This document shows positions 1-8,391 of a DNA stretch of 35,649 nucleotides, piece after piece; the first letter of the stretch is position 1; each line of letters starts with the position of its first letter. Source of the DNA: a virus; IMG/VR virus record IMGVR_UViG_3300021960_000246, positions 1 to 35,649 of that record; one strand, 5' to 3'. Under the pieces are notes generated by a model. The model worked only from the letters and a program-made list of their open reading frames with translations. It was not told the origin of the DNA and made no database searches. A program made the translations under genes and the position numbers.

Positions 1-151
1 AATTGATGACCAGAAGTTGCTAGAGACAGTAAAAACAATTCGGCAATCTGCTAGAGATAGCGCATTAGCCTATGCCGCAAAGCATGGGTTTGTAGCACCG
101 CCGCGAGAGGAAAGATCACCGGCTGAAGATAACATAAAGAAATCCGAATGA
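1..151 (+). CDS. C-terminal part of a small phage protein split by the map ends
   Basis: The frame is open from base 2 to the TGA at 149-151 and encodes about 49 residues rich in Lys, Glu and Ala, ending ..DNIKKSE. No start codon is needed here, because the gene at 35555 runs off the right end of the window in exactly this frame. Joined, they give an 81-residue charged, mostly helical protein. It sits directly upstream of the large terminase, where phages often encode small packaging proteins, but I do not recognise a family and assign no function. The junction itself is the main evidence that the window is a linearised circle. Confidence 0.7.
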   Translation, partial: IDDQKLLETVKTIRQSARDSALAYAAKHGFVAPPREERSPAEDNIKKSE

Positions 152-164
152 TGGGCTATTAATC

Positions 165-1592
165 ATGCCTAAGATGCAGATACCCAAGAAGATGCTACCT
201 TTCTTGCAGCCAGCCCGATACAAAATCTGCATCGGCGGCAGAGGCAGTGGGAAGAGCATGACGATGGGTGATCTGTGCTTACAGGCAGCACAGATGCAGG
301 GCATCAAGACGCTCTGCGCTCGTGAGTTCCAAGCCAGCATTGACGATTCTATCCACACGCTGCTTTGTGCCGAGATAGAGCGGCTAGACCTAAAAGGATT
401 TGAGATCCAGCGCAATGAGATCCGTTACAACAATGAGACGGCATTCAAGTATATCGGGCTTGCGAGATCGCCAGAGTCTGTGAAGTCATACCACGGCTTC
501 CACAGGGTTTTTGTGGACGAAGCTCAGACAATCTCAGAGGCCAGTCTAAAGGCTCTCACGCCTACGCTCAGGACGGCAGGCTCAGAGATATGGATGGCAG
601 CTAACCCAAGGTCAGCCGCTGATCCATTCTTCCTACGATTCGTTAAGCCGTTTGAGAAAGAGCTGCGGCGAGATGGCGTTTATGAGGATGAGCATCATAC
701 GATTGTCTGGATGAATTATAGCGATAATCCAGCATTCCCAGAAGTCTTGGAGCAAGAGCGAGCCTATGACCAAGAGCATATGTCAGCGGCTCTTTATGCT
801 CATGTCTGGGAAGGCGAGACGTATGATGAGAACGAAGACTCAATCATTCCTGTTGAGTGGTTCTTGTCGGCGGTAGACGCTCATGTAAAGCTAGGCTGGA
901 AGCCTGAAGGCGCGATCATAGCCTCTCACGATCCATCGGATGAAGGCGGTGACAGCAAAGGCTTCACGCTTAGGCACGGCAACGTGATATTAGATGTGTG
1001 TGAAATGGTAACAGGCGATGCAAGTGAAGGCATGGACTGGGCTCTGGACAAGGCGCTGAAGGCTAACGCTGACCATTTCATTTGGGACGCTGACGGTCTT
1101 GGGGTAAGCCTCAAGCGGCAGGTAGATCAGGCGCTAGCAGGCAAGAACAGCATCAAGTACAGTATGTTCAAAGGCTCAGAGGCTGCTGAAGACCCAGAGC
1201 TACCGTACACCAGCGGCGGCATCCAGCGAGACAAGACCAACCGTGAGACCTTCAAGAACAAGCGAGCGCAATACTGGTGGCGGCTAAGAGACAGGTTTGA
1301 GGCCACGCACAGAGCTGTGACCAAAGGCGAGTATGTGAACCCAGAGGACATGATCAGCCTATCCTCGGAGATAGCAGTGCTAGACCAGCTACGCGCTGAG
1401 GTATGCCGCATACCACTTAAACGGAACAACGCTGGCAAGATACAGATACTCAGCAAGATAGAGATGGCAAAGCCTCCTTATCGGTTGCCGAGTCCGAACA
1501 TGGGTGATGCGCTGATGATGTCGCTGCATTCGCCTAAAGCAATAAACCAACAGAAGGTTGTTTTGAACTTCTCAGGATGGAAGCATGGCTAA
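165..1592 (+). CDS. terL: Terminase large subunit (TerL), DNA-packaging ATPase and nuclease
   Basis: This 475-residue protein would cut concatemeric DNA and pump it through the portal into the prohead. The N-terminal ATPase shows a Walker A motif GGRGSGKS at residues 24-31 and a Walker B motif VFVDEA at 115-120. The C-terminal RNase H-like nuclease has acidic candidates in SHDPSDEGGD (Asp256 and onward), WDADGLG (308-313) and a late MGDALMMSL motif. Length and motif order fit TerL of pac-type podoviruses such as P22. The ATG at 165 is chosen because earlier ATGs near 148 and 151 run into a stop after a few codons. It overlaps the portal gene by 8 bases, implying coupled translation. Confidence 0.95.
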   Translation: MPKMQIPKKMLPFLQPARYKICIGGRGSGKSMTMGDLCLQAAQMQGIKTLCAREFQASIDDSIHTLLCAEIERLDLKGFEIQRNEIRYNNETAFKYIGLARSPESVKSYHGFHRVFVDEAQTISEASLKALTPTLRTAGSEIWMAANPRSAADPFFLRFVKPFEKELRRDGVYEDEHHTIVWMNYSDNPAFPEVLEQERAYDQEHMSAALYAHVWEGETYDENEDSIIPVEWFLSAVDAHVKLGWKPEGAIIASHDPSDEGGDSKGFTLRHGNVILDVCEMVTGDASEGMDWALDKALKANADHFIWDADGLGVSLKRQVDQALAGKNSIKYSMFKGSEAAEDPELPYTSGGIQRDKTNRETFKNKRAQYWWRLRDRFEATHRAVTKGEYVNPEDMISLSSEIAVLDQLRAEVCRIPLKRNNAGKIQILSKIEMAKPPYRLPSPNMGDALMMSLHSPKAINQQKVVLNFSGWKHG

Positions 1593-3831
1593 AAAAGACG
1601 ATTATGAATACGAGAAAGACTCTAAGAAAGAGTATGGCGAGGACACTTATAACTCTTCGAGCTATGAAGATCACGAGTATGTGGCTAACCTGCTTTCTGC
1701 TTCTCAGGAGGCTGACCAAGACCTGCGCGACAATGGGCGCGAGGCTGCGTTGTTTGTGGATAAGCGTGATGGTCAATGGGAACCCTATTGGTACAGCAAC
1801 GCGAAAGAGTCCAAGTCTCCGCGCTACAGCTTTGATATGGTTAATCCGATTATTGATCAGGTTTGTTCGGAGATTGACCAAGCCTCCTTTGATGTCTCTG
1901 TCTCTCCTGCTGGCGGCAACAGTACCAAGGACATAGCGAATACCTACTCAGGCATTGTTCGTAATATTGAGTCTATGTCTGATGCTAGCGAGGTCTACAA
2001 CCACGCTGCTCGCACTATGGTGACTACTGGCTTTGGCGCTTGGCGCGTTGTGCATAAGTACGTCAGTCAGGATAGCTTTGACCAAGACCTGTTTATTGAG
2101 CCTATTGGCAATGCCTTAGACAGAGTATGGTTTGATCCTGCGGCAGAGAAGCAAGACAAGTCAGACTCACGCTATTGCTTTATCCTTCACGCAATCGGTA
2201 AGCAAGAGTATGACCGGCGTTTCCCAGAAGGCTCTGGCGAGTCAGTAGATGAAGGCCGTGATGGTGAGGCTTACTATGACAAGGCTGAGGTCGTGGTTAT
2301 TGGTGAGCTATTGTACTGCGAAGAGGAAGAGCGTGAGCTTGCAATGATGTCCAATGGTCAGGTTCATGAGGTTGACGATGACTTCAAGAAGATAGCTGAT
2401 GAGCTTGAATCCATTGGAGTGACAGAAGTACGCAGGCGTAAGCGCGTCAAGAAGTCGGTCTGCTCACGGTTATTTGACGCTAGTGATTGGCTTGAAGAGA
2501 AGAAAGAGACAGTCTTCAGCATGATTCCGGTGATTCCTATATTTGCCAACTACAAGATATTTGAGAACAAGACGATCTTCTGGGGACTCGTAGAGAAGCT
2601 GATGGACTCACAGCGAGTGCTGAACTACTCAGTCAGCCGTGAGGTAGCAGAGACTAGCCTTGCGCCAAGGTCTAAGTATTGGATGACAATGAGTCAGGCT
2701 GCTGGTCATGAAGATTCATTACAGACGCTGAACACTAACCACGATCCAGTGCAGTTCTTCAACGTAGATCCTGAGTACCCGCAAGTACCTCAGCAGCAAG
2801 GTGGCGCACAGATCAACCCAGCGCTACGCACAATGTCTGAGGCTATGCGAGGCATGATTACTTACGCCTCTGGTATGTTCTCCAGCAACATGGGTGACAA
2901 TCCACAGAATCAGTCTGGCGTTGCTATCAATGCTCTACAGAACAAAGGCGATAACTCTACGATCAAATACTTCAAAGCCTTGGAGTTTGGCATTCGTGCC
3001 ACTGGTCGCATCTTGGTGTCTGCCATCCCAGAGATATACGACTCAGCGCGTACTGTGAGGCTGCTGAAGGAAGATAACACCTATGACGTTGCTGACATCA
3101 ACCAGAAGGTTATAGACCAACAGACAGGCGATGTGGTGACTGTGAATGACCTGTCGGTAGGTAACTATGATGTGCAGGTCAAGGCTGGTGCGAGCTTCAA
3201 GAATCGTCAACAGGAGACTATTGAAACAATCATTGAGATTGCTAAGGTCGATCCAAGCATCCTCCAGATCGCTGGTGATGTCCTGCTAGACAACGTGGCT
3301 ACGGCCTCAGCTCAGCAAATCTCTGACCGCAAACGCTCACAGATGATAGCTGCTGGCCTGATACCTCAAGACCAGATGACCGAAGAAGAGCTGACGGCAG
3401 CGCAGCAGCAGCAAGGCGAGCCACAGCAAGACCCAAACATGGTCTTGGCACAGGCCGAGCAGATGAAGGCTCAGGCCGAAATGCTGCGAGCGCAGATAGA
3501 GCAGGCCAAGCTCCAGAACGAGCAGATGAAGCTACAGCTAGAAGCGCAGAAGCTCCAGACGCAGATGCAAGGCGATCAGGCTGAAAACCAGATAGACTTC
3601 TTCAATGCAGAGACTAAGCGCATGGACACTCAGATCAAGGCTCAGCAGGCAGGAGCTACGATTGACAGGACAAGCGCACAGGCAGTAGGCGAGCAGCTCA
3701 ACAACCAAGAGAAGATGGCTGACATCAGCGACAGGCAACGTGCAGAGGCCGAGAGGATGCGAGCTGAGGCTCAGCGCAGAGCCATGAGATATATGTCCGA
3801 CTCTGAGATAGCGAGAATGCAGAATGGCTGA
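1585..3831 (+). CDS. P22-type portal protein
   Basis: At 748 residues this is close to the 725 of the P22 portal gp1. It would form the dodecameric vertex through which DNA enters and leaves the capsid, binding TerL during packaging and the gp4-like adaptor afterwards. The N-terminal half carries the conserved core, including NPIIDQVCSEI and a segment ending DRVWFDPAA. The last roughly 150 residues are a Gln-, Lys- and Glu-rich helical stretch full of AQ/EQ repeats, matching the position of the long C-terminal barrel of the P22 portal. Its ATG lies inside the end of terL, and the next gene starts 8 bases before its stop. Family assignment is firm; the barrel function is by analogy. Confidence 0.92.
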   Translation: MAKKDDYEYEKDSKKEYGEDTYNSSSYEDHEYVANLLSASQEADQDLRDNGREAALFVDKRDGQWEPYWYSNAKESKSPRYSFDMVNPIIDQVCSEIDQASFDVSVSPAGGNSTKDIANTYSGIVRNIESMSDASEVYNHAARTMVTTGFGAWRVVHKYVSQDSFDQDLFIEPIGNALDRVWFDPAAEKQDKSDSRYCFILHAIGKQEYDRRFPEGSGESVDEGRDGEAYYDKAEVVVIGELLYCEEEERELAMMSNGQVHEVDDDFKKIADELESIGVTEVRRRKRVKKSVCSRLFDASDWLEEKKETVFSMIPVIPIFANYKIFENKTIFWGLVEKLMDSQRVLNYSVSREVAETSLAPRSKYWMTMSQAAGHEDSLQTLNTNHDPVQFFNVDPEYPQVPQQQGGAQINPALRTMSEAMRGMITYASGMFSSNMGDNPQNQSGVAINALQNKGDNSTIKYFKALEFGIRATGRILVSAIPEIYDSARTVRLLKEDNTYDVADINQKVIDQQTGDVVTVNDLSVGNYDVQVKAGASFKNRQQETIETIIEIAKVDPSILQIAGDVLLDNVATASAQQISDRKRSQMIAAGLIPQDQMTEEELTAAQQQQGEPQQDPNMVLAQAEQMKAQAEMLRAQIEQAKLQNEQMKLQLEAQKLQTQMQGDQAENQIDFFNAETKRMDTQIKAQQAGATIDRTSAQAVGEQLNNQEKMADISDRQRAEAERMRAEAQRRAMRYMSDSEIARMQNG

Positions 3832-5890
3832 ACGCAGCCCCAGCGCAGGATCATCGGCTCTTAACGCCATAGCGCAGCAGGAGCAAGCAAAAAAATACTC
3901 CTTGCAAGGTAGGACGCAGGTAGCTCCTCGTGTTCAGACTATGCAGAACGCCAGACCTACATTCAGGTCAGCTTTAAGCAACTTTATGCGTGATGCAATA
4001 GATGCGACAGGTCTGGAAGGTGGATACCGTCAAGGTCTTCTTAATGCCGCTGGAGGCGTTGAAACAGCAGCAGATTTCTTGCCAGTGGTCGGTGACGTTC
4101 TTGGCCTAGAGGACGCATCAAGAGCCTATGCACAAGGAGACATGGTTGGCACTGGCATTAACATGATGGGCGTTGTGCCTATTGTTGGCGATGCAGCCTC
4201 TAAAGTTGCAAAAAAAGCTAGAAGCAATTTGCGGAACATATACCACGGAACAAGTTCTGATTCTGCAAAAGCAATAGATAAATTTGGTTTTGATCTTGAT
4301 AAATCCGCAGACGGTTCTGCTTGGTTTACCACAAACCCAGATATCGGTGAGGTAGCAGCAGCCGGTGAAGGTGGAATTGTTCAACGCCAAATAGATGACT
4401 CTCAACTAAAGTTAGCCAGCTTTGATGAAACGGATAAATACTCAAACGGTCAACTCATAGATATGGGTTATGACGGCGCATATTACCCAGACGGAGAAGG
4501 CGGCGCTCATTACGAAATATGGAATCAGGATAAACTTAATAAGTTACCTTCATTAACTATTGGAGACACTCCGCTGGAAGGCGCTCCGTCTTTGCCGAGA
4601 ATCCCAGAGCGCGGCCCTGTTCGTGTTGGCCCTAACCCTGAAGTAGCAGCCGCCGCTCAAGATTACTCGCAACTTTCTGGCATTCCTTCTCAGCCAATCG
4701 TCCGTTATGTCTCTGTAGATGAGCCAAGAGCTACACAGATAGCTAGAGAATATGACTTGATGAGGCACGATCCTCAAAACCCTGAGGTAAAACGCTCTTA
4801 TGATGCAATGATTGAAGAAACTTTAGGACAGTATGAGTCTTTGATAAATAGAGGAATTGAGCCTTATTTTATCAATGATGTTGATCCTTATAAAAATAGC
4901 CCATACGAAGCGTTGATTGATCTTGAGCAAAATAGACGCTTAGGAATATTTCCTACTCGCTCTGGGTTTGGAAGCGATGTTAATTTTGATCCTAAAGATA
5001 ATCCTTTATTGGGTGAGTCAGGTTATAATATAGGCGGTCAACCTGCTCTAAATAATGACATTTTTAGATTTGTTCACGATGCAATGGGGCATGGTAGAGG
5101 TGGTGTAGGATTCAGGGCAATGGGCGAAGAAAACGCCTACCAATCTCATGCTGGAATGTATTCTCCATTAGCAAGGCGAGCATTAGCATCAGAGACCAGA
5201 GGACAAAACTCTTTCTTAAACTATGGGCCTAATGCTGAAGCAAACCGCACAGCTAGTGTTGAAGACACCATATTTGCAGACCAGAAAACAGGATTGATGC
5301 CGAGGTACGCATCTGAGTCAGGATTGATAATCAATGACGATAAGCGAGAAAGATTTTTTGATGCTTTGCGCCGTGGTGAGACAGGGCTGGAAGGAGCAGT
5401 CACAGATGATGGAAAGCTGCGAATCATCCACAGATCAAACCGGCCCATTGAGCGAGTCGATCCAGAAATGTACGGCGAAGGACTCTCTGGTAGGACCATT
5501 GCTGAAAGAAATAGAGCCTCAGACCCAGATTTCGTCAAGCGCTCCTATTACGGTATCCCTGCATCGGAGAATCCGTATAGACAAGAGATGGGAATAGGCA
5601 GCATTCAAAATGAAGTTTTAATTGAGCCTGAATTGCTTTATGACGCTAGGAAAGACCCTGATAAATTATGGACTCCAAATGATACAACTGCTTCCGAAAA
5701 GCGCATAGCAGACAGCAATTACACTGGCTATTTTGTAGACCATCCAAAGCTAGGCAAGGTTGCTGCTATATTTGATCCTTATGATATTACTAAGACATAC
5801 ATGGTTCCTTTGGCTACTGGCGCTGGAGCGCTAGGTGCTGTTTCGGCTTTGCGCGATGAAGAAAAAGAAATTACTGAGCCAAAATCTTAA
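3824..5890 (+). CDS. Multidomain virion-associated protein with two ADP-ribosyltransferase-like domains
   Basis: This 688-residue protein has at least three recognisable parts. Residues about 138-240 look like a small ADP-ribosyltransferase (ART) domain: it opens with IYHGTSS (His141), has AWFTTNPD near 166-173, a GYDGAYY segment, and HYEIW with a candidate catalytic Glu231. Residues about 290-500 form a domain seen in other phage structural-region proteins, with HDAMGH at 418-423, GEENA at 434-438 and ETRGQN at 457-462. Residues about 530-660 look like a second, divergent ART-like domain: IIHRSNR (His536), RSYYG, LYD, YTGYFVD, then AAIFDP. The N-terminus and residues 80-125 are Gly/Ala-rich and hydrophobic. 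It overlaps the portal gene and precedes the scaffold, so it is probably made with, and packaged in, the virion. Enzyme activity is inferred from motifs only. Confidence 0.7.
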   Translation: MAERSPSAGSSALNAIAQQEQAKKYSLQGRTQVAPRVQTMQNARPTFRSALSNFMRDAIDATGLEGGYRQGLLNAAGGVETAADFLPVVGDVLGLEDASRAYAQGDMVGTGINMMGVVPIVGDAASKVAKKARSNLRNIYHGTSSDSAKAIDKFGFDLDKSADGSAWFTTNPDIGEVAAAGEGGIVQRQIDDSQLKLASFDETDKYSNGQLIDMGYDGAYYPDGEGGAHYEIWNQDKLNKLPSLTIGDTPLEGAPSLPRIPERGPVRVGPNPEVAAAAQDYSQLSGIPSQPIVRYVSVDEPRATQIAREYDLMRHDPQNPEVKRSYDAMIEETLGQYESLINRGIEPYFINDVDPYKNSPYEALIDLEQNRRLGIFPTRSGFGSDVNFDPKDNPLLGESGYNIGGQPALNNDIFRFVHDAMGHGRGGVGFRAMGEENAYQSHAGMYSPLARRALASETRGQNSFLNYGPNAEANRTASVEDTIFADQKTGLMPRYASESGLIINDDKRERFFDALRRGETGLEGAVTDDGKLRIIHRSNRPIERVDPEMYGEGLSGRTIAERNRASDPDFVKRSYYGIPASENPYRQEMGIGSIQNEVLIEPELLYDARKDPDKLWTPNDTTASEKRIADSNYTGYFVDHPKLGKVAAIFDPYDITKTYMVPLATGAGALGAVSALRDEEKEITEPKS

Positions 5891-5893
5891 AAG

Positions 5894-5922
5894 TATTGCT
5901 TTTAACTAAATTGTGGTATATT
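5894..5922 (+). promoter_or_regulatory. Putative extended -10 promoter before the scaffold and coat genes
   Basis: The 110-base gap between 5890 and 6001 is the only real break in the head module. It contains TGGTATATT at 5914-5922, an extended -10 element (TGn followed by TATATT). A weak -35 candidate, TATTGC at 5894-5899, sits 17 bases upstream. A 7-bp AT-rich hairpin, TTAAAAG/CTTTTAA at 5887-5905, overlaps the upstream stop codon and the -35 region. The position suits extra transcription of scaffold and coat, the most abundant products. No experiment supports the start site. Confidence 0.4.
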
Positions 5923-5936
5923 TGACCACTAGCGCA

Positions 5937-5981
5937 CTCCACGCTTTCATGGAGGCACGGAACGTCACCGTTTATTTGACG
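5937..5981 (+). promoter_or_regulatory. Structured leader upstream of the scaffold gene
   Basis: Two short inverted repeats follow the putative promoter: CTCCA (5937-5941) with TGGAG (5950-5954), and CGTCA (5963-5967) with TGACG (5977-5981). Neither is followed by a T-run, so they are not ordinary terminators. They could fold the 5' leader of the scaffold/coat transcript and affect its stability or translation. Stems are only 5 bp, so this is tentative. Confidence 0.3.
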
Positions 5982-6000
5982 GCATTACAGTAGGTATAAG

Positions 6001-6810
6001 ATGCAACCAGACGATATGGTCGATGAGACTCAAGATGTTGAGTTTGAAGACATAGAGGATGTAGATCAGGAAACTGATTCCGATTCATCAGCGGATACTG
6101 ACGAAGGTCAGGAGAAATCTACTAGACCTGTTTTTAACGAAGAACAGCAGAAGGCTTTTGACAAGGCTATGGCTGAGAAGACTTGGAAGGCGCGAGAAGC
6201 AGAGCGTCAGGCCGAGGACTATCGCAATCGCCTACAAGAGCTAGAAGCTAGGCTTCCTAAAGAACAGCCGCCCGAAGTGCCGAAAGTGCCTGACTTCTAT
6301 AGTCTCTCTGATAGAGAGATACAGGAGCAGCTCCGACAGCGTGATGAGGCGATTGCTAAGCGAGCAGAGTTTGAGGCTAGGCAGCAGGCCATGCAAGGTC
6401 AGCAGCTAGAATTACAGCGTCAACAGCAAGCAGCGGCAATTAGTGAGCAGAATGCGAAGATCGCAACCTACGCAGAACGCTCTAAGAAGCTCGGTGTAAA
6501 GACTGAGGATCTGCAAAGCGCAGCTAACAAGATAGGCCAGTTTGGGATAAACCCAATGCTGTCCAGCCATCTAATTGATTTAGAAGATGGAAGTCTTGGA
6601 ACTCTGTACTTAGGTCAGAATCTCTTAGAGTTAGATAAGCTGGCGAATATGCCTGCTAATCAAGCGTTGCTGTATTTAGATCAGACCATTATGCCAAAGG
6701 CTAGAAAACTTAAACCTAATGTAAATGCCGCTCCTGATCCACTAGACACGCCAAAAGGTGCTGGGGTAAGTCCCAAAGCTGGTGGCCCTAAAGGAGCAAC
6801 TTTTGAATGA
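6001..6810 (+). CDS. Capsid scaffolding protein
   Basis: The protein has 269 residues with a very acidic N-terminus (residues 1-40 rich in Asp and Glu), a long central helical region rich in Gln, Glu and Ala (about 45-165), and a basic C-terminus with KARKLK. Position between portal and coat and the helical composition match P22 gp8-type scaffolds, which bind coat through a basic C-terminal segment and leave the capsid before packaging. The last residues, KGATFE, recur almost exactly at the ends of two small basic proteins downstream. Sequence similarity to known scaffolds is weak by eye, so the call rests on position and composition. Confidence 0.8.
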   Translation: MQPDDMVDETQDVEFEDIEDVDQETDSDSSADTDEGQEKSTRPVFNEEQQKAFDKAMAEKTWKAREAERQAEDYRNRLQELEARLPKEQPPEVPKVPDFYSLSDREIQEQLRQRDEAIAKRAEFEARQQAMQGQQLELQRQQQAAAISEQNAKIATYAERSKKLGVKTEDLQSAANKIGQFGINPMLSSHLIDLEDGSLGTLYLGQNLLELDKLANMPANQALLYLDQTIMPKARKLKPNVNAAPDPLDTPKGAGVSPKAGGPKGATFE

Positions 6811-6826
6811 ATGAGGTGATCCAGAA

Positions 6827-8089
6827 ATGGCTAATAATCTTAATAGCAACGTCACACGGAAAGTCGCTCGTGTCTTCTTAGATGCCTTTGAGGCTTCTCG
6901 TGTAGTAACAAAAACTGTCAACACTCAACTGTTGTCAGGCAAATTCAATCCTTCTAGCGGTTCAAATGTAGACTTTAAGCGTCCGCATGACTACAACACA
7001 ATCCGCACTTCTGGCGGTGATATCAGTGCTTCTACTAAGTCTGACATCATTGCTGGTAAAGCAACTGGTACAGTTCAAAACTACTTCACAGCCGCTACAG
7101 AATGGGGCAACGTGGAAGAGGCTCTTGAGCTAGACCAGTTAGACCAAATCCTTGAGCCAATGGCTCGCAGAATCGTAACTGACCTTGAGCTAGACCTTGG
7201 CGCGTTCATGCGTAAGAACGCAGCGTTGACCTATGGTGATCGTGGTACTGTTGTTGATGCTTGGTCAGACGTAGCAGGTGCTGGTGCGTTGATGGACTCT
7301 GTTGGCGTTCCAATGTCAGACGAGAAATACTATCTGATGAACCCATTCACAACCACTGCGCTGTCATCAGCTCAGAACGGTCTGAATGCGTCTGACGGTC
7401 TTGTTCGCACAGCTTGGGAGAGAGCGCAAATCAGCCAGAACTTTGGCGGCATGATGGCTCTGACTTCTAACGCTCTCAGCAGCTATACGTCTGGTTCTAC
7501 CACTGATCGTGCAGGCGCATTGAATGGCGCTCCTGACGCGACTTACGTCACAGCCAAGGACACCATGCAGCAGACTTTGGTTCTTGATGGTCTGGGTACT
7601 GGTACTATCAAAGCTGGCGATCAGGTAACTATTGCAGGCGTTAATCGTCTAAATGTTGCTACTCGTGAGCTTATCCTTGATAGCGCAGGTGCTGCTGTTC
7701 CGTGGACAGGCACTGTCCTTGAGGATGTTACTATCGCTGCTAACGCTGCGACTATTACAGTCTCTGGCGCGGCTATCTACGAAGCTAACGGTCAATACAA
7801 CAACGTAGACGCAGCTCCTGCTGACGGCGCGGTTGTGACTATCCTTGGTGCTGCGTCAACTGTCTATCAGCCTAATATGTTCTTCACCAAGCAAGCGTTT
7901 GGTCTTGGAACTGTGAAGCTGCCTAAGCTGTACTCAACCGATACGATTGCAACTACCAGCGATGGTATGAGCATCCGTGTGTCTAAGTACGCAGACGGTG
8001 ACGCTAACACGCAGAAGATTCGTTTCGATTTGCTTCCTGCGTACGCCTGCTTCAATCCTCTGTTTGCCGGAAGCGGATTTGGAAAGTAA
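6827..8089 (+). CDS. Major capsid (coat) protein, P22 gp5-like
   Basis: The 420-residue length fits P22 gp5 (430). It would form the icosahedral shell by the HK97 fold. Features in keeping with the P22 group are an N-terminal helix with FLDAFEASRVV, a central helix around LELDLGAFMRKNA, and a beta-rich inserted domain in the second half containing AGDQVTIAGVNRL, which resembles the GDKISFAGV region of gp5. A good ribosome binding site (gaggtg) lies about 9 bases upstream of the ATG. A strong terminator follows. There is no sign of a protease or a delta domain. Confidence 0.9.
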   Translation: MANNLNSNVTRKVARVFLDAFEASRVVTKTVNTQLLSGKFNPSSGSNVDFKRPHDYNTIRTSGGDISASTKSDIIAGKATGTVQNYFTAATEWGNVEEALELDQLDQILEPMARRIVTDLELDLGAFMRKNAALTYGDRGTVVDAWSDVAGAGALMDSVGVPMSDEKYYLMNPFTTTALSSAQNGLNASDGLVRTAWERAQISQNFGGMMALTSNALSSYTSGSTTDRAGALNGAPDATYVTAKDTMQQTLVLDGLGTGTIKAGDQVTIAGVNRLNVATRELILDSAGAAVPWTGTVLEDVTIAANAATITVSGAAIYEANGQYNNVDAAPADGAVVTILGAASTVYQPNMFFTKQAFGLGTVKLPKLYSTDTIATTSDGMSIRVSKYADGDANTQKIRFDLLPAYACFNPLFAGSGFGK

Positions 8090-8101
8090 CCTTGTGTGAT
8101 T

Positions 8102-8127
8102 CTGGGAGCTTCGGCTCCTAGTTTTTT
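8102..8127 (+). terminator. Intrinsic terminator after the coat gene
   Basis: An 8-bp stem (8102-8109 with 8114-8121, one G-T pair) closes a TTCG tetraloop at 8110-8113 and is followed by six Ts at 8122-8127. This is a textbook rho-independent terminator on the + strand. It lies 13 bases after the coat stop and 4 bases before the next start codon. It probably tunes the amount of downstream message rather than stopping it fully, since no promoter is evident before the tail genes. Confidence 0.85.
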
Positions 8128-8130
8128 ATT

Positions 8131-8391
8131 ATGGCTACTCCAAGAAAAGGTAAGGCAAAAGTAAAAGTCACCGCCACTGGCAAGAAAGTCTCCTATGGGC
8201 AGGCTGGTAAGGCCAGTGACGGTGGTTCTCGTGTACGCGCAGGAACAAAGAAAGGTGATGCGTATTGCGCGAGGTCTTTGGGTATTAAGAAGAGGTTATC
8301 TAAGAGACAACAAAACGATCCCAACACGCCTAATAACTTGAGTCGCAAGCGATGGAAGTGCAAAGGCGCAAAGAGTGCTACTTATGAGTGA
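8131..8391 (+). CDS. Small basic phage protein (86 aa), function unknown
   Basis: This Lys- and Arg-rich protein has motifs such as YGQAGKASDGG, GTKKGDAYCARS and LSRKRWKCKG, which recur in small proteins of many podovirus structural modules. The family is widespread but uncharacterised, so no function is assigned. A nucleic-acid or capsid-interior role would fit its charge. The start directly follows the terminator hairpin and has no clear ribosome binding site, which is unusual in this genome. It ends KSATYE and overlaps the next gene by 8 bases. Confidence 0.8.
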   Translation: MATPRKGKAKVKVTATGKKVSYGQAGKASDGGSRVRAGTKKGDAYCARSLGIKKRLSKRQQNDPNTPNNLSRKRWKCKGAKSATYE

